A DNA stretch of 64,000 bases from Ligula intestinalis. Lineage: Eukaryota; Platyhelminthes; Cestoda; Diphyllobothriidea; Diphyllobothriidae. A model generated the notes under the pieces. That model did no database searches and was not told the origin of the DNA. It saw only the letters and a program-made list of their open reading frames with translations. Each line of letters starts with the position of its first letter. Position 1 is the stretch's first letter. Location: contig JAYGXS010000001.1 of assembly GCA_036362985.1 (NCBI GenBank), positions 76,936,599-77,000,598 on the forward strand, given 5' to 3'. This document shows positions 31,805-44,814 of the stretch, in pieces. Both the position numbers and the translations under genes were made by a program.

Positions 31805-32156
31805 GGTAAGAATGGCTTCTAAGTAGAACGCAGGAGTAGGAGCGCCCCGCCTATTTACAGCAGGTGGTCTTCCGATAAATTTCAGGAACGTTAGGTATTC
31901 CCCTGCCTTAACCCAAACAGTGACCCTAACAAAAAACTAAATTGCCACCTTAATCTGAACCTTAGCCCTATCCGAAACCTAAGTCTTAAAATTAACATTA
32001 ATCCAAACGCTAATCCAAACGCTGACTTTAATTCTAACCTTAAATATAACTCTCAAACTCACCTAATTTTCCCCGGATTTGATGCAAAGCTGCATCTGTG
32101 GTGGAGGGTTTCTCGTCCCGCGGCCTGTTTAGGTGGTCGTACAAGTCATTTTTACC
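31805..32156. mobile_element. MITE with degenerate telomere-like core
   Basis: The left end (GGTAAGAATGGCTTCTAAG, then GAGCGCCCCGCC) is the eroded inverse of the right end (GCGGCCTGTTTAGGTGGTC, GTACAAGTCATTTTTACC). The core (about 31905-32060) is made of CCTTAA, CCCTAAC and CCTAAG-like units, a degenerate relative of the telomeric CCCTAA repeat. Next to the right arm is the family's TGATGCAAAGC block. Confidence 0.7.
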
Positions 32157-32159
32157 TAC

Positions 32160-34345
32160 AGTTTAAACAATTCCAAGTGTAAGCATCCAGTGCGTTCAAA
32201 ATCAATTGCGCTACAAACACAGCAGAAAAACTGTTTTTGAAGTTCAGAAAAGAAGGGCATATAGATTTTCATATATATGAAAATGGGAAATTCATCCCGA
32301 ACCAATTTTGGCTCAGATTCTAACAGGCCATTTTTGAAGGGTAGACGTTAAGATATTTAGCTCAAAATTCGGATCCTCTCATTCTCGAAAACATATTCTC
32401 CCAATGCTACTTTATTTGGTGGTAGCTGCTCCGCGTCAAGCCGGAGGCCAATACTGGCCCTGCAAATACGCGACGTGAGCGGCTGTCGTTCTCTTATCGG
32501 TTTGTAGCGACGCCTAAAAGCAGGTCAGTCGGAATTCCAAAACATCCTTTGTGCATATTAAATTGCAATAAAACAGCCTGTTGAATTTTAGTAGCAGCAG
32601 CATTTTATCTGTTTTATGATAAAAGGGTGCAACTGATAACAAGGACGACACTCTTCCTCATCATGATAGTTTAAAACCAAGCAAGAGTCTGAGGGGTAAA
32701 TTGACCCCACAGTTACTGTAAATATGAAAATCAAATACTTACAGCATAGTCTCTCTAAGCGCAAACACGTTCCATATTCTCGCTAAGAAGGTTTACTAGC
32801 CCTGCTTGCCAGAAGTTCGTTCTTCAAAAATAAATTGCCATTCTGTGTTTGCGGTTTTTTTTAATGAAGTTGATCGTTAGCAAGGAAAATGTTTCTTTAT
32901 GGCTGTGATCCGCACTCTCCCCCTAAAAGAAGCCGGTACCTAGAACGTCTACAGATATAGGTTTTCGGAACCCCAGGAAATGAGAATTATCCTCAATAAG
33001 GGGTCAGTTGGACCACAAGGAACCTTCATCGCACAAAAGGAAAATGCATAATCATGCACTTTTTTCCTAATACGATTGAATTCGCTAATGGAGACAGATT
33101 GACGATGTTTAGCGGCAGTTTTTAAATCATAGTCTACAGGATTCTGGGCTCTTTTTGCTTTTCCTTGGTTTTGACCTACTTTTTGGGAAGAGCGTTTTAC
33201 CAGACTGTATTGGACGGCGTTCTAAGTTCGGAATGACCTTGTTCGACCACTGTTCCTGATCAAATCCACATGCCCCAGTTTATCGCAAGACTGCAACTCC
33301 TGGCAGCCTACTACTTTCTGAGCTGTGCTCTTTTTCGAATGTGACCTTGACATGCATTTTGAAATTAGTAACTGGATGCTTTTGCCACCACACCGAATTG
33401 CCTAACATTTGACGACCTGTCTGCTAAGGAGTACTTTGCTGTACCTTCTCCGAGTCTCTAACTCGAAGTACGCGCCCGCACCTTCTCTGGTAGAAAGATA
33501 TTATATTTCTGACCAGTCTGCACAGAGCAGGCTTCGTCAGCTAGTGCAGAGCTATCAACACCGAGGCTTGATCTGTCAATTCGTTCTCTCGTTTCGTGCC
33601 AGAGTGGACGGCATGTTGACACATCACAGGCTGTACTGTACTTAAGTACACAAAACACCGATATTTCTGTGTATCTGAGGGTGTTGGGCGAAGTTGCGGT
33701 ACCCTTGATGCCTACCTTTTACTCTGTGACCCACTGGAGAGTCACTGCTGTGCGTTGGCCATAAAAGCTGGAGGCAGACGTGAGAAGGATCCAAGGGGGC
33801 GTGCTCTGAATATAACCCTCCCGTCGAAGCTGCTGTCCAAATTCTAGAGACAGGCAGTGTCTCAGCGTAAACTGGAAGGGTCCAAGACGAGTAAAAAGGA
33901 CTCTTATATCAGATACAGGTTTTTAAAAATAGAAAAGCGAGTCGGACCTATGCACCCTTGACTCTCGGTCTTCCTGAACACGAAGACTTTTTAAGGCATA
34001 GTAACTGCCCCCATGAGAGCTGACATGCACCTGTTTGTCTGATTTGCTGCTCTGTTAATTTAATTTATGTAAATGCAGCTCCCATGTAAGCTTTCTACAG
34101 ACAGGAGACAGCCTTAAACTCAGTAAAGTTTTTGTAAAAAAGTGGATTAAAATATCTTACAAATATTACTCCGCAAGGATTGATCAGGGACAGAATTTGT
34201 AGTGGAGGTCAAGTGGATGCCAGCAACGTCAGCTTAATTTTTAAAAGTAAATTCATACAAGGCGACACACGCAGAGATAGTTCTCCTTATTTTTAAATTT
34301 AAGTTCTTCCCCTGAGGATGGACGTCATCTCATCTTCGAGACTGC
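32160..34345. other. Unassigned region
   Basis: No gene supported; the largest frames (33409-33645 plus, 33458-33658 minus) overlap and lack motifs. Confidence 0.45.
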
Positions 34346-34349
34346 CATT

Positions 34350-34730
34350 GGTAAGGTGGACTCGTACTGCCGCCTAAACAGGAAATGGGAATATGAACTA
34401 CGCATAGTATACGTGGCTTTGCACCAAATTTAGGGTAAATTAGGCTTAGGATTAAGACGAGCTTTAGGGTTAGGGTTACGTTTACGATTAGATTTAAGGC
34501 TGAGACAGGGTAAGGGTTAGGGTTCCTGGTAACTGTAAGTTTAAGTTCTACGGTAGGTCTAGGGTTAAGAGTAGGGTAAAGGTTTAGTTGTATACTAAGT
34601 TTTTTGTTAAGGTTAAGATGCGGGAATATTTATCCCTCCGGACAGATATTATAATGCCACCTACTTTAAGTGGGCGGGGCGTTCTTATTTCCATGTCCTG
34701 TTTAGGCAGCCATACAAGTCATTTTTAACC
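34350..34730. mobile_element. MITE with degenerate TTAGGG core
   Basis: Left arm GGTAAGGTGGACTCGTACTG then CCGCCTAAACAGGAAATGGG; right arm TTTAAGTGGGCGGGGCG ... TCCTGTTTAGGCAGCC ATACAAGTCATTTTTAACC. The arms are inverted over about 60 bases. The core (about 34430-34620) has many TTAGGG, TTAAGG and TTAGGATTA units, with perfect GGGTTAGGGTTA stretches, in the orientation opposite to the 31.8 kb copy. Confidence 0.75.
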
Positions 34731-34984
34731 GATTGTTTATTTGAGGAGTTTTGGTAAATAGTTTTTGCTAACACTGCACTAACTGTGCTCACTCGTTTTC
34801 TTTTATCTTTTCGATATGTGAAATCACTGCCAAAATTTTGGGCTAGTTCTTTGACTTTATTGGTGGGTCCTTTGTTCCTTCCAGAAGAGTTTGATCAATG
34901 AAGGCTTTAAAATAGTCTCTGACATCTAATGTGGGTACGATGGATGTCGTGAGAAAGAGGATGATAACAGTTTACGTTACTTTA

Positions 34985-35110
34985 TGGGTGATCTCAGTAA
35001 CACGTTCAGCAATGCTACCCATGTAAACATTCAAGAAGTAAAATTTGGCCAATGTACGTTTTCGGTTATTTATTATCAGACAGTTACCCATCTTTATATC
35101 ATTGTAACTG
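34985..35110 (-). repeat. Diverged Penelope-like pseudo-LTR copy
   Basis: GTTCAGCAATGCTACCCATG, then CATTCAAGAAGTAAA, then GTACGTTTTCGGTTATTTAT-TATCAG matches the left arm of the 4.6 kb element in order, including the part missing from that element's right arm. The hammerhead-like core is mutated (CTGATAA). No ORF remnant is attached. Confidence 0.6.
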
Positions 35111-35179
35111 GATGATGAGTAATAATCGTAAAAGCACGTTCAGCAAACTTGACTTAAGAAACAGGTGTTCACAACAAAA

Positions 35180-38100
35180 TGTGTGAGTAAACTCGGGGAC
35201 AAGTAGAATGGAGCCTGTCACATTGGAGAATTCTATTCAACTTCCTGTACAAGGAAGTTAAAGTAGAATATCGGTAAACGTCAGTTAACCTGAAAGTATC
35301 CTGCAAAACCTTGGGCACAATTGCGTGGGGGCGAAATCAAGAAAGAGGTCGTCTATTTTTGTGAAGAGCCGATGTAGGCAACTGTTATACCAAATGCTGT
35401 CTTCTAATTTCATTAGCACAGCTTGCTTGCCAACGACCACCTCGTCGGTCTAGGGTCTGAAATCAAAGCAAGAGATAATGCGCAGCACAGCCGTAATTGT
35501 TGTCTGTAATTTCACTTTTTTATTCGGTACACCGACAACTTTGGCACAAAAATGCAGTCAAAGGCTAATGTGATGCTGCTGGCAATTCGAATATTGTGCA
35601 GGAATTCCCGTTCCATAAGAGGAAGATTTTTCTGGCCATCTCTGGCTTCTATGTCTTCCTTCGCCAACCCATCTGAGATTTCAAGTTGCGAATAGTTGAT
35701 AACTGGGTGCTTGGGCAGCACACTGTTCTCTTTTGCTCACGGACTCATGTCCCGTGTTCCGTGATCATGATAGTTTAAAGGCACAGTGATGTAGTATTTA
35801 ACCGATAGAATTAAAGGAGAGAAAATGTCCCTTTCGTCGTGCTTTGGAACTGTAGTCTAGAGCCCTCACAAATGGCCAAGTAACAACAAATGACGCAGAA
35901 AGGTACCAACCAGTGGGAGAGGATTTAAGTGATAACGTCTAATTCTGCCAGCCATACCTAAATTGGTTTCTAGGGCCACTACCCAGGTGTGACATACGAA
36001 GAGGACTCCCGGTCCGATGTTGGGATCGTTTGCACTAGAGAAGCCTATTGGACTTATTTGATCTCAGTCTCTGCCTATAATTTATCTTCTTCTCTTCCAT
36101 CCGTCTTCTAAACGATGGAGAATAAGAATTAGAAATTAATTTCCACCTCCTTATGATCCTTACTTGCTTGTTAATACTAATAGGAAAACTACCAGAACAG
36201 CATTAGCCTTTCTGAAAATTTAGCAGAAGCAACGAGCTCTAACCAGTGCGCAAAATTGATGAATTTTGAGTCATTGGGGGGCAGCTTACAGACTCGGATG
36301 TAAATAAGCTGAGCACAACCTATATTTGCCTATCCTCCAAATTGACTATCCAATATCTCAAGTCTGACCCCATAATTGAATCACGAAAGCGATACATTAT
36401 GTCAGAACACTTGAACTTCTCTCTTCTTGCCAAGAGCACTAGTGTGGTACAGTTCACAACACGCCCTCGGCACCTACTTTCATAGCCATTGCTGGAGTTC
36501 CTCTGAATTTTTAGTCTTACCTGTGTTTACTGTATCGGAGAGTATAGGTATTCTTATTGTAAAAAAACTGCGCAGCCGCATTTAGACTTTTTCTGAATCA
36601 CGCTAGCATTCCTAGGAGCTGACGTTTCGTAAAAATGGCCGATTGTTCCCTTTTTAATATTGTCAGTTTCTTGGCCAAACATTCTTCTTCTTAATGCTTA
36701 AGACGTGTTTGAATTCATGCCTTTTACCTCTTTCACGGTGGTATGCACAACCAAATTCGCCTTTGGCAGGATTTTCCAAGGCATTTGGAATTGCTTGAAA
36801 AACTAGCTATGTTGGACCACATTGGCTGCCGTAACTTGTACGCAACGCGATTCAGGAATTACGATGAAATAATGAATTATGGTCTTCGATAAACCACCCG
36901 AGCGTAGGTTTCGCGGAGCCTTCTTCCAACTCTCGGCTCGTTGAAGCAACATCTATTTTAGAATTTCAGCACTGTATTACGAACTCGACGTTAAGAGGAA
37001 ATAGATTTTAGAAATGCAGTAAGTGTCGGTTGGCCTGCCTATACCCGAGATTTTATGTGAATTTACAATCCGCAACAGGATTGATGGTACTAACGTAGTG
37101 ATTTATTTACACTCGAAACGCGATCAGAAAATATGCTAAAACCCCGAAGACCGAAGGGTTTTGTACATGCACAATTCCTGACTGACACATCGATATGGAT
37201 TTAGAAGTTCTATCAGAATCAGATACTTCCTCGCTGCTTTCCACCATTCTTCATTTTGCTGTGTTATGACCCGGCCTCATACTCAAGATTCACTAACGAC
37301 TTTCCAAAAAAGTACATCATAAAAAATAGTGCCAGGGGTCGGTAGATAATTTATTGCAGAGAAAAGTCCACAAATACCCTCGATGTTGTCACTAACGGTT
37401 AATCTAAAGGGCGGTATGCGAAACAGGTCAGGAAGTTGGCCCATGCTCACCGTGTTAAGCCTGTTCTTTTTATTTGTGCCCATTCGCCCTGAGAGTATGA
37501 AAGAGTTCCTGCGTTGATGCGCATAGTAGTCGTTAGCATAAGCAGTATGCATTACATGCATATAAAAGACATCAAAGACTTGTGTAAAAAATTTCCGAAA
37601 TTAATATATCTTACTGATGTTTACCTCCTAGCCAAGTGTATTTAAATTGGACAAAGACAGACCTGAGTTATAAAATATCCATCCTTCCCTTTGTTGCTAA
37701 ATTTCGGACTGTTGACAGAATAATTAGCCAAGTAGACATGCGGCCATGTAAGAGGAAAATTTAAGTTCACGATAGCATCTAAATTAACTTTATTCTTCAA
37801 ATTATTCCGAAGACCTATATCAACTACCTTAGCCAATGAATGATGTTTGTGGCATGGACAGTTGCGAGATCTAAAATATAAAGAGCTACCGGTTACTTAC
37901 GCATTTCAAAATAAGACCCAGTAGCTTCGCAGTTAAGAATGTTTATCCGGTTTTCAAATAATCTTCCTAGAAAGAAATTATTTGGAAATAAATTTATTAC
38001 GTTTTTAAGATAACGGACTGGGATTGCCAATTTGGACATATTACGTAACGACATACCTAAGGATTTCCACTGGTGAATTGGACCTCAGCTGTGTGCTTAG

Positions 38101-39475
38101 TTTTAATTAAGCTGACGATTTCGATTTTACAGAATAGATTTGACGGTAGTTCTGTAGGATAATTTGACGAATTTAGAGTCGCATAGGTGTACTACTAGAC
38201 TGCGCAATACTGCCTTTTTGCTTTTACAAAAACAAACTCCAAATACAGGCAGAGGAGACTTGTGGCTCTAACCCAATTTCTTACTACGTGAAGTGAGTGA
38301 AGTTGAGCCTCCTATCAACGAGTCCGGAGCCCACGTTATGATTGACAGTATGTTCTTCAGGTTGACCTAGTGCTCACCCCTCTGATTTGGGTTTATGTCA
38401 GTTCCGCTGGATCCAAAGTGGGGCCTGGAGGCTTACTCATGGTCTTATAGATACGCACAGTTATTGATGGGCGAAAGTGCCAGGAAAGAGGTGGGACGTT
38501 TCGTTCCTTTTTGGCTGTGAGACATGATTCTCAGGGCTGTACCTACAAATACGACGTTTGCTTCGCCTCAGGGACACAACACATACTGGGGGTTCTCATG
38601 GTCGCGGGCAGGAGACCGGGAGCGGCTCGTCCAGTTCGTCCACGTTTGTTGAGACACTTCTTGTAATTATGGCCTATTGCTTACTTTGTGACCGCTTAGA
38701 AAATCTCCAAGGCAAAATGGATAATGGAGATCCCCAACGTGCCAGCAGGCTGGATCTGCAGTTAAGACTGATTTTTATGATGGTAACATGCATTTCCAAG
38801 TGCTATCCTTTAAATGATTGCATTAAATCTGGAGTCCAAGCTGTGTGTGTTTCACCTTAAGTATAGTAGCTGGAGCTTTTTTGTGGCAGTGTACAAAGAG
38901 CAGACAGACCGTAGGTGCCATAGAGTAGTTAAGTCTACTCGTAGTCTGCACCTCCCAACCGAATGAAATAAATGTGCACTGTTACCACTTGGACTACAAG
39001 AAAGGTGCCTTTCGAATTATTTTATGCTTAGGATAAGCAACTGTTGGAACGAGCATATGAAACTTTCTTGGTTTTCGCTTCGTAGTATGCACCTACTTGG
39101 TGTAATCACTAAGACAACCCTCTCCCACACTGTACTGAGCGCATTTAAGAGTGCTCATAACTGATGACCATAATAGGAAGACGAAAGGTAAGGTTAATGC
39201 GTATCTAGTTATTTCGTCATGTGTCCTCGAAAGTATGTTATCTGTGGTTACTTAAAAAGGTAATACGGAGGAAATACCTGAGCGAGACAACCACAGTCAG
39301 TCGGTAAGTGGATTACAGATAAATGAGTAAAATGTGTAGGCCAAAACTTAGCAAACCAGATAGCAGAATAGAGGGGTTTCAACTTTGAGTTGAAAACCCG
39401 CCCAGACGCGCTGCTTCTGCTCCTGGCAGTCCTTTAAATTGAGATTGGTTACTTCCTGTGTGATAAATTTATAGG
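35180..39475. other. Unassigned region
   Basis: Over 4 kb without a recognisable gene or repeat. A 100-codon frame at 38558-38860 has a Gly/Ser run and no known domain. Confidence 0.45.
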
Positions 39476-39960
39476 AAACCACATGTCGAGTGTGGACCGG
39501 GCAAATTTGGCGGCGGCAGACCTAATGTGGTCCGCGGTCTTCGGCTCGCATGAAGGGCGCAACCACCGAAACCCGCCTTTGTCAGAGTGCAAGAAAAGGC
39601 GTGCGCGGTCATCATAATCAGCATTGCCGTCATTGTGCCACCAGTTAGGGATTTAAGGGCCGATTGCCAACGGCGGTAGGCCATTAGTGTGCCGGCAACT
39701 GTTCATGGTCATCATTCCCACCAACCAGCCACCAACATATGCCGTTTATGTCAATATTCACGTACACCCAAATCTACGAACATACTAACACGCATCGCTG
39801 CGCACAGCGCGTACACTCCAGCAGAAGAGAACTGATCTTCGGGTTTGCTATTCGCCTAAACCCACGTGCCCAGGCGTGCAGTAGAGCGAGTGGGAAAGAG
39901 GGATCGGGAGAAGAAGAGGAAGAAAAAGGAAAAAGAGATCAAGGGGTCAACCGAGAAGAG
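39476..39960. promoter_or_regulatory. CpG-richer stretch followed by a purine tract
   Basis: CpG-rich sequence (for example GGCGGCGGCAG, GTCCGCGGTC, CGCTGCGCACAGCGCG) ends in a purine-rich run at 39885-39960. The layout recalls the region before the 30.48 kb exon, but no first exon or splice donor is evident, so a promoter is only a possibility. Confidence 0.25.
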
Positions 39961-39964
39961 GTAT

Positions 39965-41140
39965 TGCAATTGAATAAGAGGATAATTGTAAGAGTGGTGG
40001 CGGCGATGGTTTCTCTCTGCTAATTGGCTAAACAGAAGTCTTGTCGTTCAGATGCACGCAAAACGGGGCATACAGTTGAATCGTTTTTGAAAGCGGAAAA
40101 CTGACATAAGGAATGCACCCGACCCCGTCGAACGCGTCTGTGGCATCTGATGGCAATAAAAAAGAGAGCTTTACTTAAATCGAAAGTTCGAAACGTTAAT
40201 GAAAAAAAGTTTAAAAGTACTCTGTCGATGAATTTCATAGCAGAATTTTTCAGACTCATATATGTTAGTTTCATCAGCTACATACATGAGTCCATATCAA
40301 CGTTTTAGAATGAGTACTGTCGCGGCATTTTGTTAACTGCGCGTTCAACAGCTTATTAGACTACAGGTTAGATGGAAACCGGCCCAAGGCCCTAATTTCT
40401 GAAAGCGAAGTTACGAATTATTTAATATTTGTGGGCAAGTTCTAGATAGTGCTAGTCTTACTTGATCTAGACAATTTTTTGGATAAAAAACCATAAGGCT
40501 TCATTTGCGTAATTGACGTTCCTGCTCCTGCTATATGTCCTCTGGACTCCGCTAAATTGTATTTTCTAGTATTCAACATATGCATACGTCGCGAAAAAGA
40601 CATTGGATACTATTTTGCTTAATGACTTCAAACGGAATAAGTTGGAACGGGATAGATTCGCGATAATAATACAGCAAAAAAACGTCCGTTTCAAAATTGA
40701 ACGTTGGTGGACCTCATTGCAGTAAGCGGCCCAACTATCGGTGTTGGCATTTCATCTCGAGTTATTTATAAAATTACTGTCTTTAAAACTCTCAACGACC
40801 ATTGAAAAGGAGATAGTGCGTCTTTTTGACCAAGTTGCGGGTGGTTTATGGTACTCTATGCTTTTTCTGAGTCTTCTATGGGCGGTAATATATGTGCGCT
40901 AGACTCACACTTTCTTTTCTAGGGGTGCAGGTTAACAGTTAGAAGGTGGAAAATAAAAAAAGCTTTGGTGCATCTGGTCTCAAAACCTCCTGGAAGAAAA
41001 TTGCTGCAGATTTTTTTGCGAAAGAAAAACCATAAATTGTGCTGAATCACCTTTCAACACTGAAAATCCCGGCAGAGCAGCCTGCGGAAGCTTGTTAAGT
41101 GAACATAAATGGAGCACAGTAAGCCTCATAAGTATTCTGG
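39965..41140. other. Unassigned region
   Basis: Nothing recognised. Confidence 0.45.
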
Positions 41141-41144
41141 GTGG

Positions 41145-41220
41145 TATTTTGCGCCAATTTCCAGGGAAATAAGGTTTCATGTTAGGGTCATATTAGGTTC
41201 ATTCTAGGGGTAGGATTAGT
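41145..41220 (+). repeat. Fragment of the telomere-like-core MITE family
   Basis: GCGCCAATTTCCAGGGAAAT followed by TTAGGGTCATATTAGGTTC matches the left core junction of the 47.2 kb copy. Outer ends are absent. Confidence 0.55.
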
Positions 41221-41224
41221 ACAT

Positions 41225-43479
41225 TTCAGGAAAATTTGCGTTTCCTGAAGATTTCCGCAACAACACCTGTATCACGGAGTCGACTATCAGGTTTTACCTT
41301 GACGCTTGACTTCACTAGGTCCTTTTCTTGAATCGTCTTTGCTGTCTTCTCTTTTGACTGTCAGTCTTAATGATTACCTCCTTTTTTCATCAAACTGCAG
41401 TCTCTAGAGTAATCAAGCGTGTTCGTTAGGGTGAGGCAGAGATCTCATTTTTCTACGCAAATGTTTACTATGCGGCAGCCGGGGTAACCGTGGTCTAGGT
41501 AGATAGCTAATGAAGCATAGCGTCACAACATCCGCAGGCAGAAAAATTTCTTTGTTTTCGTCACGTCAGGAAATTTGGCATACGGTTCATGAGTTTTCTT
41601 CGCCCCTTCACTTCCGGAAGCATAGGAGGAGGTGCAGTGGGTTCGAATTACCCAGTTGGTGACAGCTAATTTAATCCCGACGCAAGTCAGTTCAGCGCAG
41701 CAGCTAGTCCTCGTAGGAAAATTTGTATAAAACTGAGGTCTGAGACCCTGTATTGCTGCTATCCTCATGGCGATGGATATAATTTGGACTGTACTTAATT
41801 TTTCCTATGAAGTCAAGTCGTTTGAAAGCTATTTTTTGGCATCGGTCTCGAGGTTTTTGCATTAAATTAGGTACCGATATGCATATGTATGGAGTGTCCC
41901 CTAATAGCTTATTAGGCATTGAAAGCTAGCTAAAAGTCAACTCCAGAAGTAGATACTCCCAGAATCAAACCCAGACTCTATTATGATTTTGGATTGATTT
42001 AAAGACTGGAATTGAGTCACAGGACCTTTATTTTATTGATTATAATCTGGAATAGTAATAAACCTTGGATGAAAATGCTCCGTACTCTACCGAGGTTGGA
42101 GTAAAACCATACCACACTAGTATATGTAAATACTTGTGCTGATTATTAGTAAATTCGGCCGCATAATGAACGTACTATTCATATTCAAAACTAACAGTTA
42201 TTGGTAGGCACATTATGCATAGGACACATTTCACGATACGCACAGTAAGCTTACTGGCTAAAAGTCCACGCAGTGATTCGCAGTGATTCCGGTCACATGG
42301 CGCATACATAATTTGTTCGCGTGCACTAGTATCTTTGTGTCCTAATTTGGTTTTCACGTCTACTGATAAAATCTTGGTGAACTTTAATCGTACATATTTT
42401 CCTGTGCGCCCTATCATATCCTTGAATGACCCAATTTAATACCTAAAAATTTAACAACTAACAAGTACAACTGCCGTTTTAAACCAAATAATGAACCCAT
42501 AACACAGGCTCCCAAGTCGCAGTATCTCTAGAAGTACATAGACAATCCCTTTATTTCTTTTTCTTGCTTGTTCCCTGAATAAAATTGCACACTTTTAAGC
42601 CAATCTTTTAGAATACGATTTATAAAGTCCGTTTAGGGCTGCCCTGTCCCTTTTGGAAAAAAGATTTTCCCACCGCGAACTTATAATTAGCCGTTTGCAT
42701 TTATCTGTTTTATGTTGTCCTACCGACGTTCTCCCTCGAAGCACCATCTGCATCAGAATCCAACCGTTACCCGAACGGATAATAATTTGCGCACCTTCTG
42801 TGTGAGCCTAGTTAGGCGCGAGTTGGGTGTATGTGGGGGATCTAGGCGACCAGAAAAAGTTATTTCACGAAGTACAGATTGGTCCCGTGCAGAGAGGGGC
42901 AAACCAAGTTGGTGAGCCGTCATGCCCACTAAAAGTGAGTTAGCGCATTGCCGTTCTTTCGAATCCGCCTACGCCTAGCTAACGACAGCTCTCACGTGGG
43001 CTCACAAAACAGAAATGTGCACATCGCATTGACTGGCAACCAAAACAAGCAATGATAAGCCCATGCTGTTTACTTTCACTGGGAGAGGGGTTAGTCGTAT
43101 TCCGATATATGTGAGCAGAAGCTATCTGCTTGAAAATCCAGCCCCGGTGATCGTGACCACATGGGCACAGGTGGGTATGTCTGTCGGAATCCGACCAACG
43201 CTGCAGCTAATTTCCAACATCCGCACAACTCAAACTTATAATTGCCTCATTCACCTCAATAAAATGCCAGGAATGCCAAGATTTGGAATGCTAGCTGAGT
43301 GGTGAAGTGGCTGTTGGAGAGAGAACGAATATCGACTTTGCAGTCTTACGAACAGGAGGTCCTGAGCAATGCTGGTCATTGCATATTTATATTAAGCAGC
43401 AGGTAATTGCGACAGCTATCTGGAAGGTAAGGGGCGTCTTTCTGAGGAAGAACTCTGTGCTTTATCAGAAAAGAATGAA
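41225..43479. other. Unassigned region
   Basis: Short ORFs only; no features supported. Confidence 0.45.
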
Positions 43480-43481
43480 AG

Positions 43482-43848
43482 AATAGGGAAATAGGAACGC
43501 CCCGCCCACTTAAAATTAATGGACTTGCGATAAATTTAAGCAAGGTCAACGATTCCCGTGTCTTAACCTTAACCATAACTCTAACCTAAAACTAAACTGT
43601 AAGCCTAATATTAACCCTAGCCCTATCCGAAACCGAAACCCTACTGTTAATACGAACCCAAATCTTAACCCTTAAAATAATCCCGCTCTGAACCCCAACC
43701 CCGACCTTAAACTTTACCCTAAACTTAGCCGTAGTCCTCACCTCAATCCTAAACCAAATTTACTCGGAAGTTGGCAGATTGCCACATGTATTGCTGGCGG
43801 TTCTTGTCCCCGTGTCCTGTGTAGGCGTCCATACAAGTCATCCTTACC
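43482..43848. mobile_element. MITE with degenerate CCCTAA core
   Basis: The left arm is truncated (starts AGGGAAATAGGAACGCCCCG), while the right arm is full (CCGTGTCCTGTGTAGGCG, ATACAAGTCATCCTTACC). The core (43563-43755) is built of CCTTAACC, CCCTAGCC, CCGAAACC and CCCTAC units. Same orientation as the 31.8 kb copy. Confidence 0.7.
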
Positions 43849-43849
43849 C

Positions 43850-44810
43850 TTTCTCGAGAAGGACTAGGTCAAACAAACGAAAGGGAAACTTGCTTAAAGT
43901 CAGGTAACTACTGCTGATGGGATTTTAAATGGCAAATACAATTTAAGCAGCATTCCCTCCCACTAGTTTGCCATCGCGAACAAAGAGATCTACCACTACC
44001 TCACGATTTGAGAACAGTCGTGACTTATGGTTGGAGGTGTTTATGGTAAAACAAATGCTCGTGTCACTTACCTCTCCCTGTCTTCCCACAATCACCGCGT
44101 TCCGTTAATAAGACGGCGTCAGCACGACTGGAGGTGAACGTTGACGCCGTTGCTGACAAAGTCGTCTATACGTGCTACGCACGATCTCCTCCCTGATTCT
44201 ATATTCATCTGCCTTCATTCAGACCTTATTAAGACTTAAAAATAATGCACGCGTGAGCCACCGTGCTAAACTCGGCTGTGGAGCACACGGTGGACATCGT
44301 GGAATCAACGGTAGGACTTTCGGAGTTGATTTGCAATGTTGATCTTATTAAACATGTGCAGGTATCCTGAAGGGCCAAGCCTTGAATACTTCCGTTCGGT
44401 TTGCCTAAAAGATGGCTGCTCGACTTGTGCCTGCTATCCGCCATGCTTCCCTGTCCTATTTGTTCACAGAGGCTGTCTGCCAACTATAAGAACAGTTTAA
44501 CTCGTTCAGGACAGAGTAGACTTTATTGTAAGCAATTCAATAGGACAATTAACTACCACCTCGATATTGAAATGAAGGCCTCCGTGTTCCCAAAGGAAAT
44601 GAGGTAGTCAGTCGTATTGAATATCGAACAGGTGGTTAGGACGAGATACGGGAAAGAAGCCCCATACCGTTTGTACAAAGTGGACTGGAGACATGCCGTA
44701 GAGGACGGAATAATTCGTAGGATCTGGTGCAGTCTGCGCATCATACTGTACACGCCCCTGTGGACTATAATAATTACTTCGGCGAGATTAATGCGGACAG
44801 TCATATGCAT
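43850..44810. other. Unassigned region
   Basis: Overlapping 68-100 codon frames on both strands, none with a domain I can name. Confidence 0.4.
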
Positions 44811-44814
44811 TGAG

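Noticed and set aside
39160..39190. CTGATGA followed by GAAAGG, a possible hammerhead.
   Set aside because: The intervening bases form no usable helix II and there is no TC or helix I partner.
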